A stretch of 64,000 nt of DNA from Pseudomonas sp. GM78 (lineage in GTDB: Bacteria; Pseudomonadota; Gammaproteobacteria; Pseudomonadales; Pseudomonadaceae), in NCBI RefSeq assembly GCF_000282475.1, contig NZ_AKJF01000069.1, positions 1-64,000 on the forward strand, given 5' to 3'. The translations under genes and the position numbers were made by a program. Of this stretch, positions 8,676 through 17,987 are shown piece after piece. The notes beneath the pieces were generated by a model. The model had not been told where the DNA came from. It saw only the letters and a program-made list of their open reading frames with translations, and searched no databases. The first letter of the stretch is position 1; every line of letters begins with the position of its first letter.

Positions 8676-8897
8676 CTAAGCCTCCCAGCCCGCCCCACTG
8701 ACCGCCTCTTGCGCCAGCGGGTGCAAGTCCGCGCCCTGATGCGCCGTCTGCCAGGCCAGCAACTCCTTGCGCATACCCGGCGTCCAGTACATCTGCAGAT
8801 GATTACGCACACCGAGTACCCCCAGTTGCCGGTCCGGCTCGCTGGCGAAGTACTGGGCGATCTGGTTGGCCATCTTGATCAGGTTTTCAGTACTCAT
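8676..8897 (-). CDS. fdsD: Formate dehydrogenase delta subunit FdsD
   Basis: A 73-residue protein with the FdsD pattern: LIKMANQIAQYF at the start, then EPDRQL, VRNHLQMYW and PGMRKEL. FdsD is a small subunit of soluble NAD-linked molybdenum formate dehydrogenases; in Rhodobacter and Cupriavidus types it helps maturation or stability. It overlaps the end of fdsA by 4 bp (ATGA), so translation is coupled, and it is the last gene of the operon. Confidence 0.92.
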   Translation of the reverse strand: MSTENLIKMANQIAQYFASEPDRQLGVLGVRNHLQMYWTPGMRKELLAWQTAHQGADLHPLAQEAVSGAGWEA

Positions 8898-11776
8898 CGG
8901 CGCACCTCCGCTTTATCGCCACGGGCCTGACGGCGTTCCTTGAGCAAACGGTGCTGTTCGTCGGTGAATTCCTGGAAGCGTTTTTGCCACTCCGAAGGGT
9001 GGTACACGCGGCTGACCTCCACGGCGGTGACCTTGTACTCCGGACAGTTGGTGGCCCAGTCGGAGTTGTCGGTGGTAATCACGTTGGCCCCCGATTCCGG
9101 GAAGTGGAAGGTGGTGTACACCACGCCCGGCGCAACCCGCTCGGTGACCCGCGCACGCAGCACGGTCTGCCCGGCGCGGCTGCCGATGCCGACCCAATCG
9201 CCTTCGTTGATGCCACGGCTCTCGGCGTCGGTCGGGTGGATTTCCAGGCGGTCTTCATCGTGCCAGGCGACGTTCTCGGTACGCCGGGTCTGGGCGCCGA
9301 CGTTGTATTGGCTGAGGATGCGCCCGGTGGTCAGCAGCAGCGGATAGCGACTGTTGACCTTCTCCTCGGTGGGCACATAGCCGGTGAGCATGAAACGCCC
9401 CTTGCCGCGCACGAACTGCTCGATGTGCATGGTCGGCGTGCCGTCCGGTGCCTCGGCGTTGCACGGCCATTGCAGGCTGCCGTGGCGCTCCAGTTCGGCG
9501 TAGCTGACGTTGGTGAAGGTCGGCGTGAGGCTGGCGATTTCATCCATGATTTCCGATGGGTGCTTGTAGTTCATCGGGTAGCCCAAGGCGTTGGCCAGGG
9601 CCACCGTGCCTTCCCAGTCGGCCTTGCCGCCCAGAGGGTCCATGACCTTGCGTACCCGCGAGATGCGCCGCTCGGCGTTGGTGAAGGTGCCGTCCTTCTC
9701 CAGGAACGAAGCGCCCGGCAGGAACACGTGGGCGAACTTGGCGGTTTCGTTGAGGAAAATGTCCTGCACCACCACGCATTCCATGGCCGACAGGGCCGCG
9801 GTGACGTGCTGGGTATTCGGGTCGCTTTGGGCGATGTCTTCGCCCTGGCAGTACAGGCCCTTGAAACTGCCGGCCAGCGCCGACTCGAACATGTTGGGAA
9901 TACGCAGGCCCGGGTCGGGTTGCAGGGTGACGTTCCACGCCTGTTCAAACTGCGTGCGCACCACTTCGTTGGAGATGTGCCGGTAGCCGGGCAACTCGTG
10001 GGGGAAGGAGCCCATGTCGCAGGAGCCCTGCACGTTGTTCTGCCCCCGCAGCGGGTTCACGCCCACGCCTTCGCGGCCGATGTTGCCGGTGGCCATGGCC
10101 AGGTTGGCGATGCCCATCACCGCGGTGCTGCCCTGGCTGTGCTCGGTGACGCCCAGGCCGTAGTAGATCGCGGCGTTGCCGCCGGTGGCGTACAGGCGAG
10201 CGGCGGCGCGGATGTCGGCAGGGTCTACCCCGCAGACAGGGGCAAGGGCTTCCGGCGAGTTTTCCGCACGGCTGACGAACTCGCTCCAGCGGGCGAAATC
10301 GTTGCCCTCGCAACGGGCGTCGATGAATGGCTGGTCTTGCAGGCCTTCGGTGATGATCACATGGGCCAGGGCGTTGAGCATGGCGACGTTGGTGCCGGGG
10401 CGCAGGGCCAGGTGATATTCGGCGCGGGCGTGCACCGAGTCCACCAGATCGATGCGTCGTGGGTCGATGACGATCAGCCGCGCGCCTTCACGCAGGCGGC
10501 GTTTGAGCTGCGAGGCGAACACCGGGTGCGCGTCGCTGGGGTTGGCGCCCATCACCAGGATCACGTCGGCCTGCATCACCGAGTCGAAACTCTGGGTGCC
10601 GGCGGACTCGCCCAGGGTTTGTTTCAAGCCATAACCGGTCGGCGAGTGGCAGACCCGCGCACAGGTGTCGACGTTGTTGTTACCGAACGCGGCGCGCACC
10701 AGTTTCTGCACCAGATAAGTTTCTTCGTTGGTGCAGCGACTGGAGGTGATGCCACCGATGGAGTCGCGGCCGTACTTTTGCTGCAAACGACGGAATTCGC
10801 TGGCGGCGTAGGTCACCGCTTCATCCCAGCTGACCTCCTGCCACGGGTCGTTGATGTGCTTGCGGATCATCGGCTTGGTGATGCGATCCGGGTGGGTGGC
10901 GTAGCCCCAGGCAAAGCGCCCCTTGACGCAGGAGTGGCCGTGGTTGGCCTGGCCGTTCTTGTCCGGAACCATGCGCACCAGTTGGTCGCCTTTCATCTCG
11001 GCGCGGAACGAGCAGCCCACGCCGCAATAGGCGCAAGTGGTGATTACGCTGCGTTCCGGCTGGCCCAGCTCGACCACGCTTTTTTCCATCAGCGTCGCGG
11101 TAGGGCAGGCCTGCACACAGGCGCCGCAGGACACGCATTCCGAGTCGAGGAAGTTATCACCGCCAGCCGCCGCCACCCGGGATTCAAAACCACGCCCGGT
11201 GATGGTCAGGGCAAAGGTGCCCTGGGTTTCTTCGCAGGCGCGCACGCAACGGTTGCAGACGATGCACTTGCTCGGGTCGTAGTCGAAATAAGGGTTGGAG
11301 GTGTCTTTCACATCCTCCAGATGGTTCTCGCCTTCATAGCCGTAGCGCACCTCGCGCAGGCCGACCTGGCCGGCGACAGTTTGCAGCTCGCAGTTGCCGT
11401 TGGCCGAGCAGGTCAGGCAGTCCAGCGGGTGATCGGAGATGTACAGCTCCATGACATTGCGGCGCAGGGTCGCGAGCTTCGGCGTCTGGGTGTGCACGCT
11501 CATGCCTTCGGTGACCGGCGTGGTGCAGGACGCGGGATAACCGCGCATGCCGTCGATCTCCACCAGGCACATGCGGCAGGAGCCAAAGGCTTCCAGGCTG
11601 TCGGTGGCACAGAGTTTCGGAATGGTGGTGCCCAGCAGCGCCGCGGCGCGCATCACCGAGGTGCCTTCGGGCACGCTGATGCTGCGACCGTCGATGTTCA
11701 GGGTGACTTGTACCTGGCTCTCGCGGGCCGGCGTGCCCAGATCGATATCGGTTTTCGGATCGAATACAGTGATCAT
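8894..11776 (-). CDS. fdsA: NAD-dependent formate dehydrogenase alpha (molybdopterin) subunit
   Basis: This 960-residue subunit oxidises formate to CO2 at a molybdenum bis-MGD site. Domains in order: a 2Fe-2S region (C56, C67, C70, C84), a His/Cys 4Fe-4S site (H116, C120, C123, C129), two ferredoxin-type clusters (C171/174/177/181 and C214/217/220/224), the 4Fe-4S of the catalytic domain (C248, C251, C255, C283), the Mo-ligand cysteine C376 in ARVCHSPT, and a C-terminal MGD-binding domain from about 840. The N-terminal cluster set is like NuoG of complex I. It sits between fdsB and fdsD with 4-bp overlaps on both sides. No fdhD-type sulfurtransferase gene is in the window. Confidence 0.97.
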   Translation of the reverse strand: MITVFDPKTDIDLGTPARESQVQVTLNIDGRSISVPEGTSVMRAAALLGTTIPKLCATDSLEAFGSCRMCLVEIDGMRGYPASCTTPVTEGMSVHTQTPKLATLRRNVMELYISDHPLDCLTCSANGNCELQTVAGQVGLREVRYGYEGENHLEDVKDTSNPYFDYDPSKCIVCNRCVRACEETQGTFALTITGRGFESRVAAAGGDNFLDSECVSCGACVQACPTATLMEKSVVELGQPERSVITTCAYCGVGCSFRAEMKGDQLVRMVPDKNGQANHGHSCVKGRFAWGYATHPDRITKPMIRKHINDPWQEVSWDEAVTYAASEFRRLQQKYGRDSIGGITSSRCTNEETYLVQKLVRAAFGNNNVDTCARVCHSPTGYGLKQTLGESAGTQSFDSVMQADVILVMGANPSDAHPVFASQLKRRLREGARLIVIDPRRIDLVDSVHARAEYHLALRPGTNVAMLNALAHVIITEGLQDQPFIDARCEGNDFARWSEFVSRAENSPEALAPVCGVDPADIRAAARLYATGGNAAIYYGLGVTEHSQGSTAVMGIANLAMATGNIGREGVGVNPLRGQNNVQGSCDMGSFPHELPGYRHISNEVVRTQFEQAWNVTLQPDPGLRIPNMFESALAGSFKGLYCQGEDIAQSDPNTQHVTAALSAMECVVVQDIFLNETAKFAHVFLPGASFLEKDGTFTNAERRISRVRKVMDPLGGKADWEGTVALANALGYPMNYKHPSEIMDEIASLTPTFTNVSYAELERHGSLQWPCNAEAPDGTPTMHIEQFVRGKGRFMLTGYVPTEEKVNSRYPLLLTTGRILSQYNVGAQTRRTENVAWHDEDRLEIHPTDAESRGINEGDWVGIGSRAGQTVLRARVTERVAPGVVYTTFHFPESGANVITTDNSDWATNCPEYKVTAVEVSRVYHPSEWQKRFQEFTDEQHRLLKERRQARGDKAEVRR

Positions 11777-13329
11777 TGCTCGGCCTCCGAGGCTTGCAGA
11801 CCGAAGTCAGCGGGGAAGTACTTGAGGGCACTGGCGACCGGATAGGAGGTCATGCCGCCCAACGCGCACAGCGAACCGTATTGCAGCGTGTCGCACAGGT
11901 CCTTGAGGATGATCACCTGCTGATCACGAGCGGCCTGATCTGGCGCGGCCAGCAGACGGTCGATCACCTCCACGCCCCGGGTCGAACCGATGCGGCAGGG
12001 CGTACATTTGCCGCAGGATTCCTCGGCGCAGAACTGCATGGCGAAGCGCGCCATGTGGGCCATGTCCAATGTGTCATCCGCCACCACCACACCACCGTGA
12101 CCGAGCATCGCGCCGATGGCAGCGAAGGCCTCGTAATCCAGCGGTGTGTCGAATTGCGACGGTGGCACCCAGGCGCCAAGCGGGCCGCCCACCTGCGCGG
12201 CCTTCAGCGGTCGGCCACTGGCGGTACCGCCGCCGTAGTCTTCTACCAGCTCGCGCAGGGTCAGGCCAAAGGCCCGCTCCACCAGACCGCCGTGACGAAT
12301 ATTGCCTGCCAGTTGGAAGGGCATGGTGCCCAGGGAGCGGCCCATGCCGTAGTCGCGATAGAACTGCGCGCCCTTGGCCAGAATCAGCGGCACCGAGGCC
12401 AGGGTCAGCACGTTGTGCACCAGGGTCGGCTGTCCGAACAGGCCTTGCAACGCGGGAATCGGCGGCTTGGCGCGAACGATTCCGCGCTTGCCTTCCAGCG
12501 AGTCCAGCAGCGCGGTTTCTTCACCGCAGATATACGCGCCGGCACCGACTCGCACTTCCATGTCGAAGGCCTGGCCGCTGCCGCCGACATTGGCGCCTAG
12601 ATACCCTGCTTCACGGGCGATGTTCAGCGCCTGGCGCAGTGTGGCCACGGAGTCGGGGTATTCCGATCGTACATAGATGTAGCCGAAGCTGGCGCCGACG
12701 GTTATGCCGGCAATGGCCATGCCTTCGATCAACAGGAAGGGGTCGCCCTCCATCAACATGCGGTCGGCGAAGGTGCCAGAGTCGCCTTCGTCGGCGTTAC
12801 ACACAATGTACTTCTGCGCAGCCTGAGTGCCACGCACCGTGCGCCATTTGATCCCGGCGGGGAAAGCCGCGCCGCCGCGGCCACGCAGGCCCGAATCGAA
12901 CACCGCCGTCGCGGTCTGCTCGCCACCAATGGCGACGGCCCTTGTCAGGCCTTCGAAACCGCCGTGTGCGCGGTAGTCGTCCAGCGACAACGGCCGGGTA
13001 ATACCGGCGCGGGCGAACAGCAGGCGTTGTTGGGATTTGAGATAAGGCAGCTCTTCCACCAGGCCCAGGGCCAGGGGATGGCTGGCGTCTTTTTGCAGCG
13101 CATCGAGCACTGACGGCACATCGTCTGCGGTCAGCGGGCCGAAGCCGATCCGACCTTGCGGACTGTCCACTTCCAGCAGCGGCTCCAGCCAATACAACCC
13201 GCGCGAGCTCGTGCGTTGTAGCTCAAGCGCCAGATTAAGTGCTTTGGCCTGAGTGATCAGCGCGGTGGATACCTCATCGGCCCCCACAGCACGGGCAATC
13301 GAATCACAAGGCAGATAAAGAGTCGGCAT
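11773..13329 (-). CDS. fdsB: NAD-dependent formate dehydrogenase beta subunit (NuoF-like)
   Basis: A 518-residue NuoF/HoxF-like protein that takes electrons from the alpha subunit and reduces NAD+. It has an N-terminal thioredoxin-like stretch (first 120 residues), the FMN/NADH region with GRGGAAFPAG, NADEGDSGTF and GAGAYICGEETAL, and the 4Fe-4S motif ESCGKCTPCR near residue 440. ATG 13329 is chosen because it shares one base with the fdsG stop (TGATG); its own stop overlaps fdsA by 4 bp. The order G-B-A-D is that of known soluble formate dehydrogenase operons. Confidence 0.96.
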   Translation of the reverse strand: MPTLYLPCDSIARAVGADEVSTALITQAKALNLALELQRTSSRGLYWLEPLLEVDSPQGRIGFGPLTADDVPSVLDALQKDASHPLALGLVEELPYLKSQQRLLFARAGITRPLSLDDYRAHGGFEGLTRAVAIGGEQTATAVFDSGLRGRGGAAFPAGIKWRTVRGTQAAQKYIVCNADEGDSGTFADRMLMEGDPFLLIEGMAIAGITVGASFGYIYVRSEYPDSVATLRQALNIAREAGYLGANVGGSGQAFDMEVRVGAGAYICGEETALLDSLEGKRGIVRAKPPIPALQGLFGQPTLVHNVLTLASVPLILAKGAQFYRDYGMGRSLGTMPFQLAGNIRHGGLVERAFGLTLRELVEDYGGGTASGRPLKAAQVGGPLGAWVPPSQFDTPLDYEAFAAIGAMLGHGGVVVADDTLDMAHMARFAMQFCAEESCGKCTPCRIGSTRGVEVIDRLLAAPDQAARDQQVIILKDLCDTLQYGSLCALGGMTSYPVASALKYFPADFGLQASEAEQ

Positions 13330-13805
13330 CACGCGTCCTCCCGGCAAGCATCAAGCAGGGCATCCAGCCGCTCGGCACTGAGCCGCGCATGCACCCGACC
13401 ATCCAGCTCCAGGGCCGGCGAACAAGCACAGGCTCCCAGGCAATAAACGGGGCGCAAACTGATGCTGCCATCGGCGCTGCTGCCGTGATCATCCAGTTGC
13501 AGGCGATCACGCAACTGCGCAGCCAACTGCTCGGCCCCACGGCTCTGGCACGACTCCGCGCGGCACAACCGCAGAATATGGCGGGCCGGCGGCGAGGTAC
13601 GGAAATCATGGTAAAAACTGATCACCCCACGAACCTCCGCCTGACTCAGATTGAGCGCATGAGCAATCTCGGGGACGGCCGCATCGGGGATGTAGCCGAT
13701 GCGTTCCTGAACATCATGAAGAATCGGCAACAGGGCGCCGGGAGTGCCCTTATGGCGCTCCAACAGGGTGTTGACCACAGACAGGTGCAACTCAACATCA
13801 GGCAT
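13329..13805 (-). CDS. fdsG: NAD-dependent formate dehydrogenase gamma subunit (NuoE-like)
   Basis: A 158-residue NuoE-type protein with a thioredoxin-like 2Fe-2S fold. The four cluster cysteines are in CRAESC and CLGACAC. The N-terminal helical part (GALLPILHDVQERIGYIP) is typical of the family. With FdsB it forms the diaphorase module. ATG 13805 follows GAGG; it is the first gene of the operon, so the promoter should lie in 13806-13900, where no clear sigma-70 boxes stand out. Confidence 0.95.
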   Translation of the reverse strand: MPDVELHLSVVNTLLERHKGTPGALLPILHDVQERIGYIPDAAVPEIAHALNLSQAEVRGVISFYHDFRTSPPARHILRLCRAESCQSRGAEQLAAQLRDRLQLDDHGSSADGSISLRPVYCLGACACSPALELDGRVHARLSAERLDALLDACREDA

Positions 13806-14224
13806 TCAGCAATCCTCACGGTCACGGACAAACCAGAAGGTCGTCGGTCGTCCGAAAGTGTCGGCTGCGGCACTCACACCACGTCACGGTATCGTGGCAT
13901 TTTCAGGCCGTTGGCCAGGGCACCCTGAGCGGGCATCTTGTGCGCCCGGCACGGTCTTCGCCGCACCTCTACTGGGCATAAAGGGCAGCTTGCCACGCGG
14001 CTGGTGATTGATCCGCACCAAAGCGACGTGCTCGGTTCTGCCTACGACTATGCATTAAGTCTAGATGAGTGCCGCAGGGGGCGTTCACACGCTGGCCTAA
14101 TGCCAGAAGGGCTTGTCGATGGGTGATGTATAGCAAGCATTGCGGGCAAGAAACAGCATCAGAATAGCGGGTAAATCCAGGGAGCAGAACTCGGACCAAC
14201 AATGCCCACCAGCGAACTACACCC

Positions 14225-14597
14225 CCTGTAGGAGCAAAGCTTGCTCGCGATAGCGCCAGCCCAACCACCATCGATGCTGCAGGTACACCGCAAACCCACT
14301 CAACCACTGGGCCAAACAATGCATGTCAGCTCACTGCAATCCCTGTGGGAGCGGGCTCGCCCGCGATAGCGCCAGCCCAGCCAACATCACTGCTAAAAAC
14401 TACCCACCACCTCTCAACCTCCGCCGCCGCCCGCTCGGGCGAAGTTGACATGCTCATCAGGCTCCGACAGCATCAACCCCAATCGCGCCCGATCCTCTGG
14501 TGCTGGCTCAGTCCGGCATTACGTTCGAGCCTTCTTGTTTATGAAACACGGAAGTTGCCCAAACCAACCCCCCTGTAGGAGCGAGCATGCTCGCGAA
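14225..14597. repeat. Three same-direction REP sequences in a gene-free stretch
   Basis: The stretch 13806-14692 has no convincing gene on either strand. It carries single REPs at 14225-14252 (GTAGGAGCAAAGCTTGCTCG form), 14343-14367 (GTGGGAGCGGGCTCGCCCGCG form) and 14573-14597 (GTAGGAGCGAGCATGCTCGCG form), all in the same direction and from different REP subclasses, so they are not one REPIN. The first two are each followed by the same short flank (ATAGCGCCAGCCCA). Confidence 0.8.
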
Positions 14598-14692
14598 AAA
14601 CTCAAGGCAACCACCACGCCCGCTGAATGCTCAAGCCCCCGCAACCAAACCCGTCCCTACAAGCGTCCTGCCTGACGTCTAAAACGCAAAAG

Positions 14693-15001
14693 CTACCCTT
14701 CAGCCTCGGCCGCCCGCTTGGGCATCGGCGCAACAGCCCGATCCCGCGTAAGCACCTTCACCGCATCATCCACCAACGCCTTACTCATCGAAGTCAGATA
14801 ATGTGCAGCCCAGGCATGCCGGTCGGTATCTCTGGCATAGGCAGCATCTTCAGTCAGCGTCTTGGCCAGGAACAAAAAATCAGAAGCCATCGACAACGCA
14901 TCACCGAGCGGAACACCGCGAGTGACGTGGAACAGTGGTTGATCGGAGCAGTAGATGGCGGGGGTTAAGCCGATGGTTTTGAGTTCGGGTTGTTCAGTCA
15001 T
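14693..15001 (-). CDS. DUF3077 family protein
   Basis: A 102-residue protein with the DUF3077 pattern: LFHVTRGVPLGDALSMASDFLFLAKTL in the middle and a helical AAHYLTSMSKALVDDAVKVL. The family is small, soluble and common in Pseudomonas, with no known function. ATG 15001 follows AGGTGG. Upstream on the same strand lies the conserved two-hairpin element at 15258-15338, and the same element precedes the 52-residue gene at 31656 in the island, so both small genes may share a mode of control. Confidence 0.8.
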   Translation of the reverse strand: MTEQPELKTIGLTPAIYCSDQPLFHVTRGVPLGDALSMASDFLFLAKTLTEDAAYARDTDRHAWAAHYLTSMSKALVDDAVKVLTRDRAVAPMPKRAAEAEG

Positions 15002-15101
15002 TGGCCACCTCCGAGGATGGAGAGGCAATGGGGGAGGGGATTACGCGATTGGGAATCGCATAGAGGGAAAAGCCAAATTTCAAACGGATTGATACTGCGC
15101 A

Positions 15102-15374
15102 TTATCCAACTCCTTGATATGAGGAGCTGTCACGTTCGTTTCCACACGAATGGGTGACAGCTGTGCGCAGGGTGGAAAACCGGGAATCAAGGAAACCGGC
15201 ACGCCCGAAGACGTCCCACGCACAGCCGCCATAACTCACGCCGCAGGCATAAAAAAAAGCGCCGGCAGACGTGATGGGGGCGCTGTTGCGCCTTGAATTA
15301 CACGGGTTTCCACACCCGGTCGCTGAATTGGCAGCGACGGGTGGGAGGGTAACGCGCAGATTTTCGTCCTGCAA
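15102..15374 (-). CDS. Possible small Icd/Ash-like ORF overlapping the two-hairpin element
   Basis: A 90-residue frame (TTG start, no good ribosome site) that covers the structured element. Its segment PPVAANSAT ... RRNSAPITSAGAFFYACGVSYGG is clearly related to the translation of the second copy on the island (PPVAAKSAT ... RRISAPITIAGAFFVPASLRYGG, near 31940-32070). Similar frames in enterobacterial prophages are annotated as Ash or Icd-like cell-division inhibitors. The similarity could equally reflect conservation of the RNA rather than of a protein, so coding status is doubtful. Confidence 0.35.
   Translation of the reverse strand: MQDENLRVTLPPVAANSATGCGNPCNSRRNSAPITSAGAFFYACGVSYGGCAWDVFGRAGFLDSRFSTLRTAVTHSCGNERDSSSYQGVG
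15240..15355 (-). ncRNA. Conserved two-hairpin element, copy 1 (C4 antisense RNA-like)
   Basis: Two inverted repeats, AGCGCC...GGCGCT (15258-15284) and GTCGCTG-AATTGG-CAGCGAC (15319-15338), are kept with the same stems and nearly the same spacing in a second copy at 31966-32060. Flanking A-runs and a GCAAG tail are also shared. The next gene on the minus strand is the DUF3077 gene. C4 RNA of phages P1/P7 has a comparable two-stem layout ahead of icd/ant; assignment to that family is inference. The strand is assumed from the downstream genes. Confidence 0.45.
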
Positions 15375-15595
15375 GCGTCATTCTTTCGATTTGTAGGCGA
15401 GTGAATAAGCAAAATTCGGGTTTGATCTGGGATGCATGGTGCAGTCGGTGTACTTCTAAAAACTTAAATGTGGACGGATCGACGACTTAATAGTAGCTTC
15501 GAGCCATTATTGCCCAGGTACGATACTCTGTTCGGGGCGATAATAGTGTTTTGACTTAACAAGACAGCTACATTCACTGAATTGATGGAGCAGAA

Positions 15596-16660
15596 ATGCA
15601 GATAGAAAAAGGACTTGAGGTAGTTAGGGATTTTGAGTTTGCTGCTGATGCCAATCTTGAAAGGATAATATTTCATATTGTTGGTCCCGACTTCGTATCA
15701 CCGAAGATATTGCTTGAAGTCGAAGACCCTGGGAGTTTTTCCGATTTCTTTATCGCGCGTTTGAAGGAGACGTTGAAAGGTACTGCGTATCACTTTAATG
15801 CGGATGCCTGGGTAAAGCAGCAAGTGATTCAAGCATTAACTAGTGAGCATGCCTTTGTAGACGTTTCAGAGCGGTTGGCAATTAAATTTCAAGAGTTATA
15901 TGCCTCGGATAAACGGTTGGCTCCGGGTGTCCTAATGCTGCTTAAAGTGAAGAGTGGTAGCGATGTTTATGGCGCCATAATCAAATACGATGATATGAGT
16001 GTTGTTTCATATAAAACGGAAGAGATGTCGGGTGGAAAGGCTAAGCCAATACTGAGCCAGTTTTTGAATAATTTTGTTCAAGATAAAAAGGCTGTGCAAA
16101 AATCAGTTCTCATTAATACTATTGACTCGGAATTTTCAAAGGTAATATGTATAGATCGTAGTGGGGCACACGGTGATTTAACTGATAAATTTAAAGACTA
16201 TCTAGAGGTGCATAGATCTTTTTCCACAGAAATGTTGACTGAGCGCCTAGTGGAAGCGTTGATTGAGGTAGGTAAAGCTCATGCTGGAATCATTCCAGCA
16301 GAAATAAGAAAAAAACTAACGGCTAGTGTTAATCAAGCAGTGAAGGATGTCGTAGATTTTGATCCAGAGAATCCTGAAAAACTCCTCGCTGCCGCTTTTG
16401 GAGAGGCACATGCTAATACAGAATTGCAAAAGGCTTTTGAGGGTGCATTAAAGAAAAAGAAAATTTCAAATGAAAAATTTTTGATATCTGTGGAAAGCCT
16501 AAAAATAGCGAAATCAAAGGTAAAGCAAACTTTTGAAGGCATTAGGGTTGTTTATAACAAAAAGCACGAGGATGAAAATTTTATTTCTTTTAGTACTGAG
16601 GGGGGAAGAAAGGTTATAAAGATTATCACGGATGACTACGTGGTTGATGATGATGAATAG
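15596..16660 (+). CDS. Uncharacterised protein, possibly NdpA/YejK-like
   Basis: A 354-residue soluble, charged protein in AT-rich DNA unlike the core genome. No catalytic motif is obvious. The segment FIARLKETLKGTAY ... FVDVSERLAIKFQEL ... APGVLMLLKV ... YGAIIKYDD resembles the layout of the 37-kD nucleoid-associated family (NA37/NdpA), with a similar length, but the match is weak by eye. It ends in an acidic tail (DDYVVDDDE). ATG 15596 follows GGAG. The next gene starts inside its last codons, so the two are a coupled pair of unknown purpose. Confidence 0.7.
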   Translation: MQIEKGLEVVRDFEFAADANLERIIFHIVGPDFVSPKILLEVEDPGSFSDFFIARLKETLKGTAYHFNADAWVKQQVIQALTSEHAFVDVSERLAIKFQELYASDKRLAPGVLMLLKVKSGSDVYGAIIKYDDMSVVSYKTEEMSGGKAKPILSQFLNNFVQDKKAVQKSVLINTIDSEFSKVICIDRSGAHGDLTDKFKDYLEVHRSFSTEMLTERLVEALIEVGKAHAGIIPAEIRKKLTASVNQAVKDVVDFDPENPEKLLAAAFGEAHANTELQKAFEGALKKKKISNEKFLISVESLKIAKSKVKQTFEGIRVVYNKKHEDENFISFSTEGGRKVIKIITDDYVVDDDE

Positions 16661-17987
16661 TCTATTTTCTAAACTGAAATATAGAAGCGAGTCTATAGAT
16701 TCCGCTGTATTCGAACCAGTGGATGTGAACGATGAATCTCTCTACTCAGATTTAAATTCTTTAACTAATACAGCTGAGTTGAGTTTTAGCTTGGTGGCAA
16801 CCGACGAATTTGGTGATGAAATTTCTTTTCCCGTACTCACTATCTTGGAGCTTCCTAAGTTAAGTCGAGTGATGTTTGTTAAGAAAAAAATAAACGGGGT
16901 TGCGTTTTTCTTTTCGCCCACTGGTTTTTTGAGTTGTGCCCTGATTGCTGAGATTTCCCAGTTTGGTGAGGTTTATATTTTTGAACAGGATGTTTCATTT
17001 AGCTCTTTGCTTTGTGATTTTAAGAGTTGGAATTTTCCGGAGCCGCTGCATGCTTCTACCAAGAAACTGGTTGAAGAGGTTGATGCCCGAAAAATAGTTA
17101 GGGATACGACTGGTGAAGTGATACATGCCAGACATGGATTCTGGATTGCACCAGTTATTCCTGATGTTAAAAATAAGCTATATGAAGAGTGGTTGAGGCT
17201 TGCTACGTTCAAAGCGTCAGCATTATTGGCATCGGAAATATGGAGAAAAGATGGTCAATTATTTTTAACGCTTAAAGGGGGGCGAAGTCTAGAGATTGGC
17301 TATGTGAATCCGGGTACTTCGCATAGCAGCGTAGACTTGCATCGGGTGCATATGGCGCTAGATTGGATTTATAGCCAATCTCGGGATGCGGAGGTGCGGC
17401 ATACTCTGATATGTCAGCGGATTTCAACGCAGCGCCATAGAAGTCGTGAAAGTTGGTTGGAGTTTTTGTTAAGGTCAGTGGCATGCGCTCACCAGTCGGC
17501 TAGAGAGGATTACCGAAGTCATATCCATGTTAAGACAGTTGATTTGCTAAAGGCTGTAACGGATATAAGAAAAACGGTTTCAGAAGAGGTAAATAAAATT
17601 GTCGATAGGACTCAGTCGTTAACTACTGGGCTTCTCCGGGATCTCAGTATTTCTTTCACTCTTGTTGCACTTCGACAGGTTTTGATGGCGAAAAATTTTC
17701 TATCGGCTGGAGAGACTAAGTTTTTGCTGTTGGCTAATATTTTTTGGTTGATTGTTAGTGTCTGTCTGTCTGGTTATCAAAATAAGTTGTACTTTAGATC
17801 GCAGATAAAGTTTCGCTACAATTGGAGTAAAAGGGTTATTGGGCTTATTTCTGCGGATGAGTTTTCAGCATTGTCTCGAAAGCCGTTCAAGGACTCTATA
17901 AAGGCGTATAAGAATATAAAAAATTTAGTTAATTTTATTTATGCTTGTTTGGTGATGATTTTGCTCTTCATGGTTTTTTTTAAGTGA
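16647..17987 (+). CDS. Uncharacterised protein with C-terminal membrane segments, partner of the 15596 gene
   Basis: About 446 residues. The first 300 are soluble with no motif I recognise; the C-terminal part has hydrophobic helices at about residues 355-377 (LLLANIFWLIVSVCLSG) and 425-445 (YACLVMILLFMVFF), so the bulk probably faces the cytoplasm as a membrane-anchored domain. Three consecutive ATG codons (16647, 16650, 16653) overlap the end of the upstream gene; I cannot choose between them. Base composition is strongly AT-rich. A soluble protein coupled to a membrane-anchored partner in an accessory block suggests a defence-type module, but no known system is recognised. Confidence 0.7.
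   Translation: MMMNSLFSKLKYRSESIDSAVFEPVDVNDESLYSDLNSLTNTAELSFSLVATDEFGDEISFPVLTILELPKLSRVMFVKKKINGVAFFFSPTGFLSCALIAEISQFGEVYIFEQDVSFSSLLCDFKSWNFPEPLHASTKKLVEEVDARKIVRDTTGEVIHARHGFWIAPVIPDVKNKLYEEWLRLATFKASALLASEIWRKDGQLFLTLKGGRSLEIGYVNPGTSHSSVDLHRVHMALDWIYSQSRDAEVRHTLICQRISTQRHRSRESWLEFLLRSVACAHQSAREDYRSHIHVKTVDLLKAVTDIRKTVSEEVNKIVDRTQSLTTGLLRDLSISFTLVALRQVLMAKNFLSAGETKFLLLANIFWLIVSVCLSGYQNKLYFRSQIKFRYNWSKRVIGLISADEFSALSRKPFKDSIKAYKNIKNLVNFIYACLVMILLFMVFFK

Noticed and set aside
8951-11845. A 964-codon open frame antisense to fdsA
   Set aside because: It is an antisense shadow created by GC-rich codon use; the minus strand encodes every cluster and cofactor motif of formate dehydrogenase, and the antisense product has no motif.
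14345-14675. Two short plus-strand frames in the REP-rich gap
   Set aside because: They run through REP sequences, lack ribosome sites and have unstructured basic products.
15596-17987. Calling the two-gene module Kiwa
   Set aside because: Gene order, protein lengths and the C-terminal membrane anchor do not fit KwaA/KwaB as I know them.
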